This document shows, one piece after another, positions 1-11,196 of a stretch of DNA of 64,000 nucleotides. The position numbers and the translations under genes were made by a program. Where the stretch lies: contig JAEQBH010001144.1 in assembly GCA_016808115.1 (NCBI GenBank), forward strand, positions 496,001 through 560,000, given 5' to 3'. The notes under the pieces are model-generated. The model saw only the letters and a program-made list of their open reading frames with translations, was not told where the DNA came from and made no database searches. Source of the stretch: Tetrastigma voinierianum. Lineage: Eukaryota; Streptophyta; Magnoliopsida; Vitales; Vitaceae. Positions within the stretch are counted from its first letter, which is position 1, and every line of letters starts with the position of its first letter.

Positions 1-431
1 GATGGAATTACTTGGTTTTATTATCTTGGGTATGTTTGAGTATTTAGTTTTATTTTTTCTTTCTTAGCTGTACAGAGCTTAATTGTTTCTGTTGGTGCAC
101 TTTTATTTACTCTAAATCAGTTTTTGGTTTGACATTATGCAAATTGAGAAGAAAAAGATGGGGCGATTTTTGGTTTCACTTTGCAACATTCAGTGTCGTG
201 GATGCATTCAGATTCTCTTCTTGTTGGCACTATTTGATTTATTTGAATGAAACATCATACTTACGCCTCTGCTTAGGTGTAGCTCTTTGAGCTAAAAACA
301 ATATTACATCGCCAAGAGCTTGAATTATTTCTGTTTCTAATGCTATCTACTTTTGCTGACGTTTTTCTTATATTTGTAAAATCTGATATTTTACGAATAC
401 TTTGTTTTCTATGCTATCTCACCTGCTTTGT

Positions 432-1247
432 CACTACGGGTCAATCCAAATTTTAAATTAATTTTAAAATAAAATAGCGTTTCGGGAGCAATCCAAATTG
501 CTTTTTTCATCACCAAACATCCTCTTATAGTTGCGGCCAAGAAACGATGTCATCCTAGAGATAACTCTTTGGTTGCGGCCAAAAGTCTCCCCATCCATAG
601 TTACCATTTTAGGTGCAACTACAAAATAACCCCATCTATAGCCATCCTTTTAGTTAAGGGCCTAAAAACATTGCCCCACCCATAACTATCCTTTTAGTTT
701 TGCCCATCTTTTTAGCCTGCGCCCAAAAATATCCCCATCCACAGCCACTTTTTTAGTTGCGGCTAGAAAATAACCCCATCCAAAGCAACCCTTTTAGTTG
801 TGGCCAAAAAATGCCCCCATCCATAGCCACTCTTTTAGTTGCGGCAAAAAAATAACCCCATCCAAAGCCACCCTTTTAGTTGTAGCCAAAAAATGCCCCC
901 ATCCATAGCCACTCTTTTAGTTGCGGCTAGAAAATAACCCCATCCAAAGCCACCCTTTTAGTTGCGGCCAAAAAATGCCCCCATCCATAGCCACTCTTTT
1001 AGTTGCGGCCAAAAAATAACCCCATCCATAGTCATTTTAGTTGAGCCAGAAAATGCCTCAATCCATGTGCCAAACTACCTTTAGTAGGGGCCAAGACTAA
1101 AAATTGTAACTATAACTTTTAGTTATGCCCCCTATAGCCACGCCTAGTTGCAGCCCATTTTCTTCGCATCTATATCATATGGTTGCACTTGGTCTTACTT
1201 TTGGTTGGGGTCAGTGACCCCAACTAAATGCTCACTTCCTTGTAGTG
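432..1247. mobile_element. CACTA-like non-autonomous DNA transposon in GDH intron
   Basis: The block opens with CACTACGGGTC and closes with TTCCTTGTAGTG, whose reverse complement starts CACTACAAGGAA. Both resemble the CACTAC(A/G)A terminal inverted repeats of plant CACTA (En/Spm) transposons. The inside is packed with short direct repeats around TTTTAGTTGCGGCCAAAAA, which is how CACTA subterminal repeats look. There is no transposase, so it would be non-autonomous. Near the right end, 1204-1224 is a perfect palindrome with 10-base arms (GTTGGGGTCA and TGACCCCAAC) around one G. The expected 3-base target duplication is not clean: TGT lies before and CTG after. The block sits in the first visible intron of the GDH pseudogene. 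The family call is inference from ends and repeats only. Confidence 0.5.
700..1060. repeat. 41-base tandem repeat in alternating dimers
   Basis: A unit of about 41 bases begins TTTTAGTTGCGG and continues through a CCCCATCCA(T/A)AGCCAC core. Two versions alternate between about 760 and 1030: one with AAAATAACCCCATCCAAAG, the other with AAAAATGCCCCCATCCATAG. The larger period is therefore about 82-83 bases. Older, more diverged units continue left to about 530 and right to about 1150. These are the subterminal repeats of the CACTA-like element around them. Confidence 0.8.
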
Positions 1248-1317
1248 CTGGTTGTTTTGAAGTTGAGGTCTCTGATGATTTGCTTGGTTTTCTCGTTCAT
1301 TTTGAACAAATTTGCAG

Positions 1318-4188
1318 GTTGAGTGCACCATACTGAAAGATTATGGTACTTTTGCGTCATTTGTAGGATTCAGGGTTCAACATGACAGTGCTAGAGGCCC
1401 CATGAAGGGAGGGATCAGATACCGCCCAGAGGTTGTTTACTTGTGAACATCTGAAATATTTTAAAAGTAGGAAAAACAGTAGTTATTCTCCAGATTGGAT
1501 TTACCTTTTAGATATACCTTGATTTCCACTATTCTGAAGCATATATGGAATTTCACCATGGCTACAACTTATTCCTTTTCTTAGAGCATCCTTTCTCTTC
1601 CATTCATAAATTGAAGAAGAAAAGGCTTATCTTTTTTGTGACAAAAAATTTCTTGAAAGTTTGATTTGCTCATTTTGTTTGTGCATCCTTTTTCTTCCAT
1701 TCATATATCTTTAAATTAAATCTACTCTCCAGCTTGGGAACAGATTTGTGCTCTTACAGTTTCAATTTGGACAAATCGCGCAGCTTTTGTAGGTTGACCC
1801 AGATGCGGTGAATGCTTTTGCACAGCTAATGACATGGAAGATAGCAGTAGCAAATATTCCGTATGGTGGTGCCAAAGGAGGAATTAGGATGTGATCTAGG
1901 GCAGCTAAGCTTGTTTGAGCTAGAGCGGCTGACAAGTCTTCACCCAAAAGATATATGATCTAATTGGAGTCTCCACAGATGTTCCAGCACCTGATATGGG
2001 AACAAACGCACAGGTTGAGTATGGAAGATTTAAATGAAAGATTTAGTTCACTAGTTGGTTAAGTACTGGTTTTATCATGCTAGTTATATTTTAAAAATAA
2101 ATAAGTAAAAATGTTAAGGTCTTTGGCTTTAACATTCAATCATATTTGGATTTACTGTGGCTTTTGTTTTCGGTTGTTGGGTTGTTCTAAACAGACCATG
2201 GCATGGATTTTAGATGAGTAGGCGAAGTTTCATGGTTATTCACCAGCTGTGGTGACTGGAAAGCCTATTGTGAGTATATAGCATTTTTTGGCAATATTTT
2301 ATATTGAAATCACCATGATACAATCTGTTGCCTTGGATTCTGTTTGTTTGTGTAATTGAAAGTGATAAATTCTTTAAATTAGGATCTTGTGATCTCTGTG
2401 TAGAGAAGCAGCTAAGCAGGAAGGAGAGTACTTTTTGCGACGGAGGCCCTTAATGAACATGGGAAGAGAATGCTGGATACATCTGCTGCTCAGGGGTGAC
2501 TTTTTGGCATACCAATGCCATATTTGATCTTTATGTAATTAAGTGAATGGTTATGCAGGCAAAAAATAAAAATAAAAAAATCTTGAAATATGGTGCCTTT
2601 TGAATAATAATTCCTGGAAACCATCCTATATTATCACACTTCAAAGGAACGGTACCATAGAACAACGGATGTAAGAGAGAAAAGCCTGGTAAAAGAGAGA
2701 AATAAATCGTTGATTTAGAAGATTTTTCCATTAATAATGGACCTTTTTCATTTCAGGGGTTTGGGAATGTGGGTTCCTGGGCTGTCCAACTCATCAGTGA
2801 AAATGGTGGAAAGGTTGTTGCTGTAAGTGACATCTCTGGAGCCATTAAGAACAGCAAAGGAATTGACATTCCAAGCCTCCTCAAGCATACTGTAGCAAAC
2901 TCGTGGACAAGCACTCAGTTGGCTGATCCGCAATTGATCCAAATTCAATATTGGTTGAAGATTGTGACGTTCTCATCCCAGCAGCCCTTGGGGGTGTGAT
3001 AAACAGGTTCTTCTCAAGCAGCATCGTTTCATTTCCGAATGCTCGTTGTTCTTCTTTATGTTATATATTACAATTCAGCAATTGATATGAGATGTCAGAA
3101 AGAGAACATTTTCCTTCAAACAGAAGAATAAAATGACAGAACAAGGCAATGGATTCCTGCCAGTACTCAAAAAGTAACATAGCCACCTTCAATCATATAC
3201 ACTTTGATCACCAAGAACCAAGAGAGTAGTGATTTTCTCACTCTTTTGTTTCTTGTTTTCCTTGTAAGGATACCTCGAAATCCAGTAAATTATGCAATGC
3301 TTTTGATGAAAGAGATGCCTAACTTAGTTTATGATCATCAATGGAGTTCCTAACCTTATACTGAAGACCAAATTTCCAGCATTTTAAACAACGCTGATAT
3401 GCTTTCTTCTCGCTTTAAAATTCTTCTTTGGTTCCTTTTGGATTTGGGCATTTGCAACAAAGGAGTCCACTATGCTCTTGATGCTTGTTATCATAACTAA
3501 ATTTTCTTCTTTTTGTCTGTTCAAAGGGAAAATGCAAATGAAATCAAAGCCAAGTTTATTGTTGAAGCAGCTAACCATCCAACGGACCCTGAAGCAGATG
3601 AGGTTAGTGCACATTTAGAATTTAGTGAAAACTGACTGCAATGCCATAGATCCTGTCAAAGAAAGGTGTTTCCATTCTTCCAGATATATATGCCAACTCT
3701 GGGGGAGTCACTGTCAGTTACTTCGAGTGGGTTCAGGTATCATACACACTTTCCTCCCTTCTATAGTTTTCCTCACACCCACAATCCATATAGAATAGCA
3801 GTGTAAGAGGGGGCATTTGAACTAGTTACTAAAAAGATTCTCCTTTAGTTTCTTATTAATACGAACATACCAAAACTCAGTTAAAAAAAAAAAAAAGTGT
3901 GATGCTTTAGGGCTGTAACGAATGTTGAGATTTACAAAACCAACAATGAGTGACTACACATTTGCATAGTAGTAAAATTTGGTGTGGTTTTGTGACTTGC
4001 AGAATATTCAGGGTTTCATGTGAGACGAGGAGAAATTAAACAATGAGCTGCGGACGTACATGGTCAACGGGTTCAAAGATGTGAAGGAGATGTTCAGAAC
4101 CCACACTTGCGATCTGCGTATGGGAGCTTTCACCCTCGGAGTTAACCGAGTCGCCAGGGCAACCGTCCTCAGGGGTTGGGAAGTTTGA
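1318..4188 (+). pseudogene. NAD(H)-type glutamate dehydrogenase pseudogene, 5' exon outside the window
   Basis: Plant mitochondrial GDH interconverts glutamate and 2-oxoglutarate plus ammonium. Exons read from splice sites and homology are 1318-1431, 1793-2013, 2195-2269, 2383-about 2495, 2757-3006, 3527-3602, 3650-3736 and 4003-4188. They show family blocks in order: GPMKGGIRYRPE, PYGGAKGGI (with the catalytic lysine), VPAPDMGTNAQ, GFGNVGSWAVQL (NAD-binding glycine motif), ENANEIKAKFIVEAANHPTD, ILPDIYANSGGVTVSYFEW and a C-terminus VARATVLRGWEV plus stop. It is dead: in-frame stops at 1892 (TGA), 2219 (TAG, where the family has Tyr) and 4021 (TGA, where the family has Trp), and frameshifts in the exons at 1793, 2383 and 2757. 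Introns are kept, so it is a decayed duplicate or relic, not a retrocopy. The N-terminal exon is not seen and probably lies left of the window. Confidence 0.93.
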
Positions 4189-6539
4189 AAAGGATAGCCC
4201 GTCTTGAATAAAGATGAGCGAGGGAATCTTCTTCTAAAAAATTATGAATGTCATCTTGGAACAAGACTCTCCTTCATTTCCTGTCCTGTGTTTGATTGGC
4301 TAGGTGCATTTTATCTACTATTTCAGTAATGGTTTTGTCATTCCCTTTATGGGCATGGTTTTGATTTGTCACTGACAAGGCTTGGGAGTCATGGATGCCT
4401 TGAATTGGCATCCCTAACTTTTCAGGTCCGAAATCCCTAGTTTTTCTTAAAATGCTTTCTTTTCATTTATTTCACTTTGGTAGTTCTTTGTATTTGCATC
4501 TTCTTGTCTGATTAAGCGCTTACTTCTGTAAGTTAATTTGAAAGTATTAAAGAAAGAAAAATGGTTTATATATATATATATATATATTATTTTCTAACAA
4601 AAACTTCAAATAAAACCAAATATAAATAAAATTACTTAAAAACTTACATATTTTTTCAAAATTATATAATCATTATATTGATGAGTTAAAATAAATAAAA
4701 TAAATTTAAATTACCAAATAAAAATAACATGTTGAATTTAACTGTATTTTTATTTTGCATTTTTCTTTTACTTTTCCACTCTATTTTTTTTTATTCCATT
4801 CTCTTATAAAAATTTTGAGGAACCAAACATAACCTTAAATATTATGTGTTCTAAGAGCCTGAGTAAATATTAAGCTTTAATATACTTAACAATTTAGCCA
4901 TTCATAAATTCTAATTGTTATATTAGAGAAATAATTGTCAAGTAAATGTAAAATAGAGAATGGTGTTAGTGAATTCATTAATTCATCTATGTTGTAGTTT
5001 TGTAGGTTTTGTTCTCAAGTATTTATGAGTTGATTTATCATGTTACCGTTCTAAATATTCAAAAAACACCTAGAGGCTCCTTTTGGTCCTAGGAAAATTT
5101 CAAGAAAGGAAAAAAAAAAGAAAAAAAAAAGTAAAAATAAAAGAATATTTAAATTCAATAAATTATATTTAACTCTTCAATATAAAGATAGAATAATTTT
5201 AAAAAGAATTAATTTTTTTACTTATATTAATTATATTTTATTTTCTTTTGATATTTTTCATAAACAAAAAGTATGAGAAAATTGTTTTTCTTATATATTA
5301 ATTTTTTCTTTTCTTGATACTATTCAGAAATTAAACATGAAATACAAAGTCAAATTCAACAATAATGCACTGATGAATTGTTTTGCAACATTCGTAGGCC
5401 TTCCTATAATGACTGCACTAAACTGGAAATCTGTTGAAGATGTTTTCCATATAAAAATTCTTGATTATATTCCTTAATGAAACAGGCAAAAACTAGCTCA
5501 CACAAGAATACATAGGGCTAAATACTTGGTGAAGGGTTCTATCAATATGGAGAACCATTTCAGGTATTAAATCCTCTCTTCTCATTTTCTTTCTTTTTTT
5601 TTTTTTGAAAAGCTCCTCTCATTTTCTTAAGGCTTCATTTTTAGTCAATATCCATTGGATGTTGTTTACGTTCATTTTCTTTGGATATCGCATTTTCTTT
5701 CTTGCTCAATAATTTCATTAATCGTAAGTTGTTTGGATATCATATTTTCTTTTTCTTTTTTATTTTTTTTAGAATAATTCAAAAATATATATTTTTAACT
5801 ATCCATAGAATTTGATCACAATTGAGTGGATTAAAGTATTTGGTTCCCGTTTTGAAAACATGGAGAACCAAAAACAAAGGACTAAACGCAGCAGCTCTTC
5901 TCGCTTCTTCTTGTTTTTGTAGTGAATCAAACTGCATTTTGAGTGAGACTAAAATGGAATTTGAAAGTTTAAACAATTAGGAAGCATCTTTCAGGATAAA
6001 TTATTCAACCACAGTGAACTAAATTATATTAGATTTAGGAATATTTTAAACATTTTCTATTTGAGGAATATTTTTTCTTTTTTACACTAAATGTCTAAAA
6101 GCTCAAGAAAAGGCTCCCTTCTCTTTCATTCATCATTCACGTTTCTTTGAATTTTCATGCCCTTTATATTCTTCCAGCTTTTGGTTTGAACAATGAAGGA
6201 CCTAATCACATAAAATGTTCCCTGAAATTGTGCCTGGTATTCTAGCCTCGGCAACTAATTTGTGTACCTTTCCAGAGTTTTGCAATCTATTGGAGACTTT
6301 TGTTAAATATGACACGACACCATTGGTAAAAAGGAGAACCGAAATTTAGACCAGCTGGGTATGGCAATTCTTTCTCTAGGATGTGGTTGCAATTTTCTTT
6401 CCTTAATCCTTACCCTTATCTTTTTAATTAGTCGCTTTTAGGCTTCAAATCTTGATTTGGAAAATTATCCTTCACAAAGCCAGATGAGGTATGATTTAGA
6501 TGAGATATTATGATCTCTTTCCCCCTTTCACGGTGGAAC
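4189..6539. other. AT-rich intergenic DNA, no gene seen
   Basis: After the GDH stop the sequence turns AT-rich, with poly-A and poly-T runs. I see no coding block with family similarity and no clear transposon ends. A short (TA)n microsatellite lies at about 4568-4588. Confidence 0.6.
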
Positions 6540-7049
6540 ACCAAAAATCCGCTACCCATAAAAAGGCGCATGGTTTTTGAATATTAAATGATCATTGTGG
6601 TGTATCATCCAAAAAACGTTTGGTTTATAAACAAATAAATTTTATTTTGAAAATGATCATTGGATGTCATCCAGAATGATGGTTTATCACACATGGGCTT
6701 AGGCGTTGTGTGAGGGAGTCGGTGAGGACTCGGGCGCATGGTACATGATGGCATCTCATTTCATGGCATGACATATAAGATTCCATATAGAATTGACCTG
6801 TTCTTATTGGAACGTGAATGTGAAATGTTGAGTGAACATTGCATGTGCATTTAGGTGGGGAGTAGCCCTTGTAGGAGGTTTTCTCTATTGGGCGTAGCTC
6901 ACCTTTTATGGGACAACCTTTTCAGGTGCAGGGTCTACACCGATGGATGGCGCTCAAACGAGACCGTGATTAATAAGAGGGCCGACATGTGGCCTTGAAA
7001 AATCATTTTGTAAAAAGTGCTTGGGACAAACTAGTTCTAGCATATGTTT
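6540..7049 (+). mobile_element. Left part of an old Ty3-type LTR remnant (L), split by element A
   Basis: From about 6690 the text (GGCTTAGGC, then GGAGTCGGTGAGGACTCGGG, GTAGCTCACC, GTGCAGGGTCTACACCGATGG) resembles the middle of the B-type LTRs near 19460 and 54660. It stops at the TGTTT target duplication of element A and resumes after A at 16530. The true left edge is not visible, and the 6540 boundary is a guess. Confidence 0.5.
7045..7049. repeat. Target site duplication of element A, left copy (TGTTT)
   Basis: TGTTT precedes the 5' LTR start TGTAACACC. The same five bases follow the 3' LTR end GGTGTGTCA at 16525-16529. Ty3/gypsy integrases make 5-base duplications, so this shows one intact insertion event. 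Confidence 0.9.
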
Positions 7050-7559
7050 TGTAACACCCCGTCCTGATGAGGTGCACAATACATGTAATTGTAAAGGCGC
7101 ATATGTGCACCAAGTGCCATTGTTTTAAAGTTTTCAAAGAATTGTGGCACTTTTTGCAAATTGTGGGTCCCACTTCAAAAAAAGATGAAAGACAAAACAA
7201 AACAAACAAAAAGGTGCGGTATCGCGACAAAGGCGGAGAATGAACAAAGGGAGAAAAAAATATTTTTTTTTCTGTTTCTTTCTCGACGATGAAATCGACC
7301 GCCTGATTTCGTCGATAAGACAAAAAGTACTCTGTTTAATGAGGGCTACGCGTGGGTACTAGAAACACGGGATTTCACCAAGAATTCGTAAAAATTGAAA
7401 ATCCTAAATTTTTTGGTTTTTCATTTACGGCTGCTTAACCGGCCGACTTTCGTACCTGCACTAGTTACTCTATTACCCACGAGAGCTACGCGTGGGTACC
7501 AAAATCACGGGATTTCGCTGGATTTCCATGTGAAATAGTGAATACGTATGAATACGTAT

Positions 7560-7730
7560 AAAATAGTAAATACGCATGAATATGTATAACTATGTATGAA
7601 TAGTGCATAGTACATAGTGCATAGGTTATAGTCCATAGTGCATAGTGCATAATGCACAGTGCATAGTGCATAGTGCATAATGCATAGTGTATAGTGCATA
7701 GTGCATAGTGAATATCAAATAGTATTTAGT
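7560..7730 (+). repeat. GTGCATA short tandem array in the 5' LTR of A
   Basis: A run of CATAGTG and GTGCATA units with small variants. The matching spot in the 3' LTR (about 14640-14740) has only a few units. LTRs are identical at insertion, so the array grew or shrank afterwards. The His-Tyr-Cys-rich open frames on the minus strand here are by-products of the repeat. Confidence 0.8.
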
Positions 7731-7920
7731 TGGTTGTGTTGACGTATGTGGTCTAATACATCAAATGTGTAGGCTAAAAGTAAAAGCGGGGAAAATAGTG
7801 GAATCATGCTCAAATTTTAGTAAGCAGAAAAGGTGAGTGTTCTAAACCTATTTTTCAATACTAGTGTATTATATTATAAACTGCTTTATTAATCGGGTAT
7901 TTACCGAGTTTTAAATTATA

Positions 7921-8178
7921 AACCATATTTCAAGAGCAAGCAAATGGTTTTTAAATTAAATCATCTTTCTGCTAGCAAGTAAGCAAATGGTTTTTTTAAA
8001 ATTGTAAACCATTTTTCAAGCAAGCAAGTAAGTAAATGGTTTTTGAATTGTAAACCATTTTTCAAGCAAGCAAGTAAGTAAATGGTTTTTGAATAATTAA
8101 ACCATTTTTCAAGCAAGCAAGCAAGCAAATGGTTTTAAATTGTAAAACCATTTTTCAAAGAGCAAGCAAGCAAGCAAA
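7921..8178. repeat. Hairpin array: AAATGGTTT...AAACCATTT units in the LTR of A
   Basis: About five units of roughly 50-57 bases. Each has AAATGGTTTTT, a short AT loop, then AAACCATTTTT, followed by a linker of CAAG and CAAGTAAGT repeats. Arms within a unit are perfect complements, so each can fold into a hairpin. The 3' LTR carries the same array at about 14930-15147. Confidence 0.85.
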
Positions 8179-8589
8179 AAAGAAAATTTGCGAAAACAGG
8201 CCTTCCCTAGTTCTAAGCAAGCAAACCGACGAGTAGAGGTTCCGCACGTGCACGGTGTTAAGATCTCATACATGCATTGTAGTTTTGCCTGGTCGGCAAA
8301 CTTAGGTCATACATCATGCATTTAAAGGAGACTGTGGCACGTACAGGAGTATATAAGGTTATGAGCTCTAACTAAATTATGGTGATGGCGACACGAGGTC
8401 AATTCCACCATATTCACCGGAAAAAGGTGATGCGGACACAGGTCCTTCCACCGACACGGTCGATGCACAGGCTCCCGTGTTCACTATGGTACAACAAGAA
8501 AAAATAGGCCTCAAATGGTTGATGTTTTATAAGCATGATATATAGTTTTGAAAAATCAACCATTGGTTCACGGTCGCCCAGGCTTCCGT

Positions 8590-8745
8590 AGAGATTTAAA
8601 GCAAACGGTTGAGCACAGGCTCCCGTTTATATTTCAAAACGATCGGTTGAGCCCAGGCTCCCGTGGTGATTTTAAAACGATCGGTTGAGCCCAGGCTCCC
8701 GTGGTGATTTAAAAAAAAAAAAAAAACGGTTAAGCCCAGACTCCC
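8590..8745 (+). repeat. 46-base tandem repeat in the LTR of A
   Basis: Three to four copies of a unit built on ACGGTTGAGCCCAGGCTCCCG followed by a TGGTGATTTTAAA stretch. The 3' LTR keeps only decayed copies (about 15540-15645). Confidence 0.75.
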
Positions 8746-8750
8746 GTGTT

Positions 8751-9083
8751 TATAAAAGTTTTGAGAAACTTTTAAAGTAAGAGGTTTGTGAAAGGTTTTA
8801 GGAAACTTTTTAAAGCAAGAGATTTGAGAAATGTTTTATACATTTTTAAAGCAAGTATTAAAAGTTTTTATAAACTTTTAAAGCAAGCAAGGTAAAGCAA
8901 GCAAGCAAGAGAATTGAGAAAAGTTTTATAAACTTTTCAAGAAAAGCAAAGCAAAGCAAGCAAGCAAGTATTAAAAGTTTTATAAACTTTTAAAAGCAAG
9001 CAAGCAAGTATTAAAAGTTTTATAAACTTTTAAAAGCAAAGTGTTACGTAAAGTTTTAGAAACTTTAAAGTAAGCAAGCAAGG
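8751..9083. repeat. Hairpin array: AAAAGTTTTATAAACTTTT units in the LTR of A
   Basis: About eight units, each a near-perfect palindrome (AAAAGTTT, TATA or GAGA centre, AAACTTTT) with CAAGCAAG linkers. The 3' LTR has the matching array at about 15648-15980. The stem sequence differs from the AAATGGTTT array upstream but uses the same CAAG linker. Confidence 0.85.
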
Positions 9084-9626
9084 CTTCCGAAACATTCAGA
9101 AAAGAGAATTTCATAGCTTTGAGATATTTTCAGAAAAAGAAACATTTTATAAAACATATACTCACCGAGCTCAAGTAGTCATTATTTTCCTGTTTTGGGA
9201 AACTATTTTCCGTGCATGTGCATACCGGACGCCGGGAGCATATTAGGATTCTCCTGACATTTGTACAAGTGCTGTTATTAATAATATTTTGTAAGGAAAC
9301 ACTTTGAATTTGTATAATGGAGCATATGTATGTACATAGTGTAGTTTTGTGAGAATGTGTTGGGTTGTTGGTTGCCATATTTGGATAAAGTGTAAATTGT
9401 GTATACAGGATTTGGAATTGTCCTAATGCAGCCGCTATGTTAAGCGAGGTTTTATCACGCTAAGATTTTACCAAATCCTAAGTCGAAAAAGATAGAAAAT
9501 TTTTTTTATACAAGGTGTAAGCAAGCAATACAACTTCGTCGTGATTTCTAGTCGCAGGAGGTAACGGCCGGGATTGCGGAGTGGCCGGCACACCTGCCGC
9601 TAGTAGGGGGTGGGGGTGTGTCAGTG

Positions 9627-9638
9627 TGGTATCAGAGC
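9627..9638 (+). other. Primer-binding site of element A (tRNA-iMet)
   Basis: TGGTATCAGAGC lies three bases after the LTR end. It is complementary to the 3' end of plant initiator tRNA-Met, the usual primer for plant Ty3/gypsy and Ty1/copia reverse transcription. Confidence 0.93.
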
Positions 9639-9838
9639 ATAAGTATTGGCAACCATGAATTTTCAAACTCAAAGTACATACATATCAAGTGATTCAAAGT
9701 ATTAAACAATTGTTTTTTTGGAAATTACAACATTAATAAAGTCGAAGAGGACGTGAGGTCGCCCGTGAGAGTCATTCCAGCTTCTTAGCCCCGCAAAGAT
9801 TCGAGAGAGATGAGCCTAGTTGGTTCCACTACCACATT

Positions 9839-10680
9839 ATGAATCAACCTCCAACAAAGAGGTCGCTAGACCATCCGTCACCGCAGGGAGCCTATGCCGG
9901 ATTGTTTACGGCAGAGCTGGTGGCACAGATTGCACAGATAGTAGCCATAGCGACCCGTCAGCAGTCGCAGCCTCCACCGCCACCTAGAGAGGTTATGGAA
10001 GAACCGGGGAGGTTAATAGAGAGGGCGTGCCGGGCGCCTGCCATATGACTAATAAAGGGCGATCCGTAAGCAGCTTGTTATGAGCTAGACCGAGTAAACA
10101 AAGTTTACGGAGTTATAATGCGACGGATGAGCAAGAGTCTTCTGCTTTTCCAGCTTCGATGGAAGACAGAGCTAAGGATTGGTGGGATGCTGTGGAGAGG
10201 AGGTATCCTGATGGAATAACATGGGACCACCTCTTAAGAATTTATCGATAGGTTCTTTCCCTTAGAATCCATAAGATTCAGTTGCGAGTTCTTCGCATTA
10301 AAAACGTAAGAACATGTTAGTGTCAGAATATGAGAAGAAGTTCTCAGAACTAGTCAGATTGGTTCTATATATTCAGGCTGATGAAGTCCTGAAGTGCAAA
10401 AGGTTTTTAGCAGGATTGGCAAAGACCGGGCTAGCAGTGCATTTATCGCGGTTCCTCGTAATAGATTTGAGGACTTAGTTGAGGCCAGCCTCGAGTTGAG
10501 CAAAGTACTCCGTCTATGTATCATAGTAGGCAAGAAAGTGGTGAGTATGCACCAAGCACTTCCTCAAATGCAGCTCGTCGCACAATAGAAAGAAAAGCAA
10601 GGGTAGAGGTTGTAGAGGCAGAGGTAGGGCCTTAGGGATGCAAACAGAGCCCCGCACTCAGGCCAGCGTATATGCTATGA
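9839..10680 (+). pseudogene. gag remnant of element A
   Basis: An ATG at 9839 opens a 69-codon stretch with a proline run near its end. Further on, in other frames, a Ty3 Gag core can be read near 10140-10240 (AKDWWDAVERRYPDGITWD). Stops and frameshifts separate the pieces. A basic Arg-Gly segment near 10600-10635 marks the C-terminal end, but I see no CCHC zinc knuckle. Gag would form the particle and bind genomic RNA. This copy cannot. Confidence 0.85.
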
Positions 10681-10689
10681 CTCAGTAAG

Positions 10690-11145
10690 ATGCAGATGCA
10701 GCTCCAGATGTGGTCACTAGTATTATTTATATCCTTGATCATGATGCATATACATTAGTGGACCCAAGAGCCACGCATTCATTTACATCCAAGCATTTCT
10801 TAGATCGCTTCTAGATAAAGACCCAACAATTAGAGGGTCGTATGAGAGTTTCCCTTCTAGCTGGAGATCCGTTATTCTCAGACAGAGTAGTCAGAGAGAG
10901 TAGAGTTTTGATTGGGGGACAGGAGTTCCCAGCGGATCTTATAGCTTTAGATATAAGGGATTTTGATGTGGTTCTCGGTATGGATTGGCTATCTCGCCAT
11001 AGAGCCACATTAGATTGTTATAAAAAGGAAGTAAAGTTGCATAGGCCAGAGAAATTGGAGGTAAAGTTTAGAGGAATACGTAGAGAGTTATCCTCCGGTA
11101 TGATCTCCGCCATGGCAGCACAGAGAATGCTGCGTAAAGGTTGTT
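10690..11145 (+). pseudogene. Aspartic protease remnant of element A
   Basis: Text around 10758-10785 reads VDPRATHSF, the position of the retroviral-type protease active site. Related elements have a D-x-G-A pattern. Here Gly is replaced by Arg, which by itself should stop catalysis. A stop follows shortly at about 10812. The open stretch 10842-11147 carries the C-terminal half, including FDVVLGMDWLSRHRATLDC, a hallmark of gypsy protease just before RT. Confidence 0.88.
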
Positions 11146-11196
11146 AGGGTTATCTAGCTTATGTGGTGGAGACAGGGAAGGAGGGGACTCTAGAGA

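Larger units (their letters stand above)
7050..9623 (+). repeat. 5' LTR of element A
   Basis: It starts TGTAACACCCCGTCC and ends GGGGGTGTGTCA, directly before the PBS. It pairs with 13744-16524. It lacks a stretch of roughly 360-400 bases kept in the 3' LTR (about 13860-14235): the text jumps from a GTGGCACTTTTTGCAA context straight to GTGGGTCCCACTT. Four tandem arrays lie inside in series, annotated separately. Confidence 0.92.

Noticed and set aside
1318..4188. Possibility that GDH is a working gene with unusual splicing
   Set aside because: Stops at 1892, 2219 and 4021 fall inside strongly conserved exon text, and frameshifts occur in several exons. Skipping them would remove the active site or C-terminus.
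7486..7699. Minus-strand frames rich in His-Tyr-Ala-Leu-Cys
   Set aside because: Translation of the GTGCATA tandem array in the LTR of A, open in two frames for the same reason.
7921..8178. CRISPR-like appearance: regular hairpin repeats with spacers
   Set aside because: The sequence is plant LTR DNA. The spacers are CAAG repeats, not unique sequence. The arrays occur in both LTRs of a retrotransposon.
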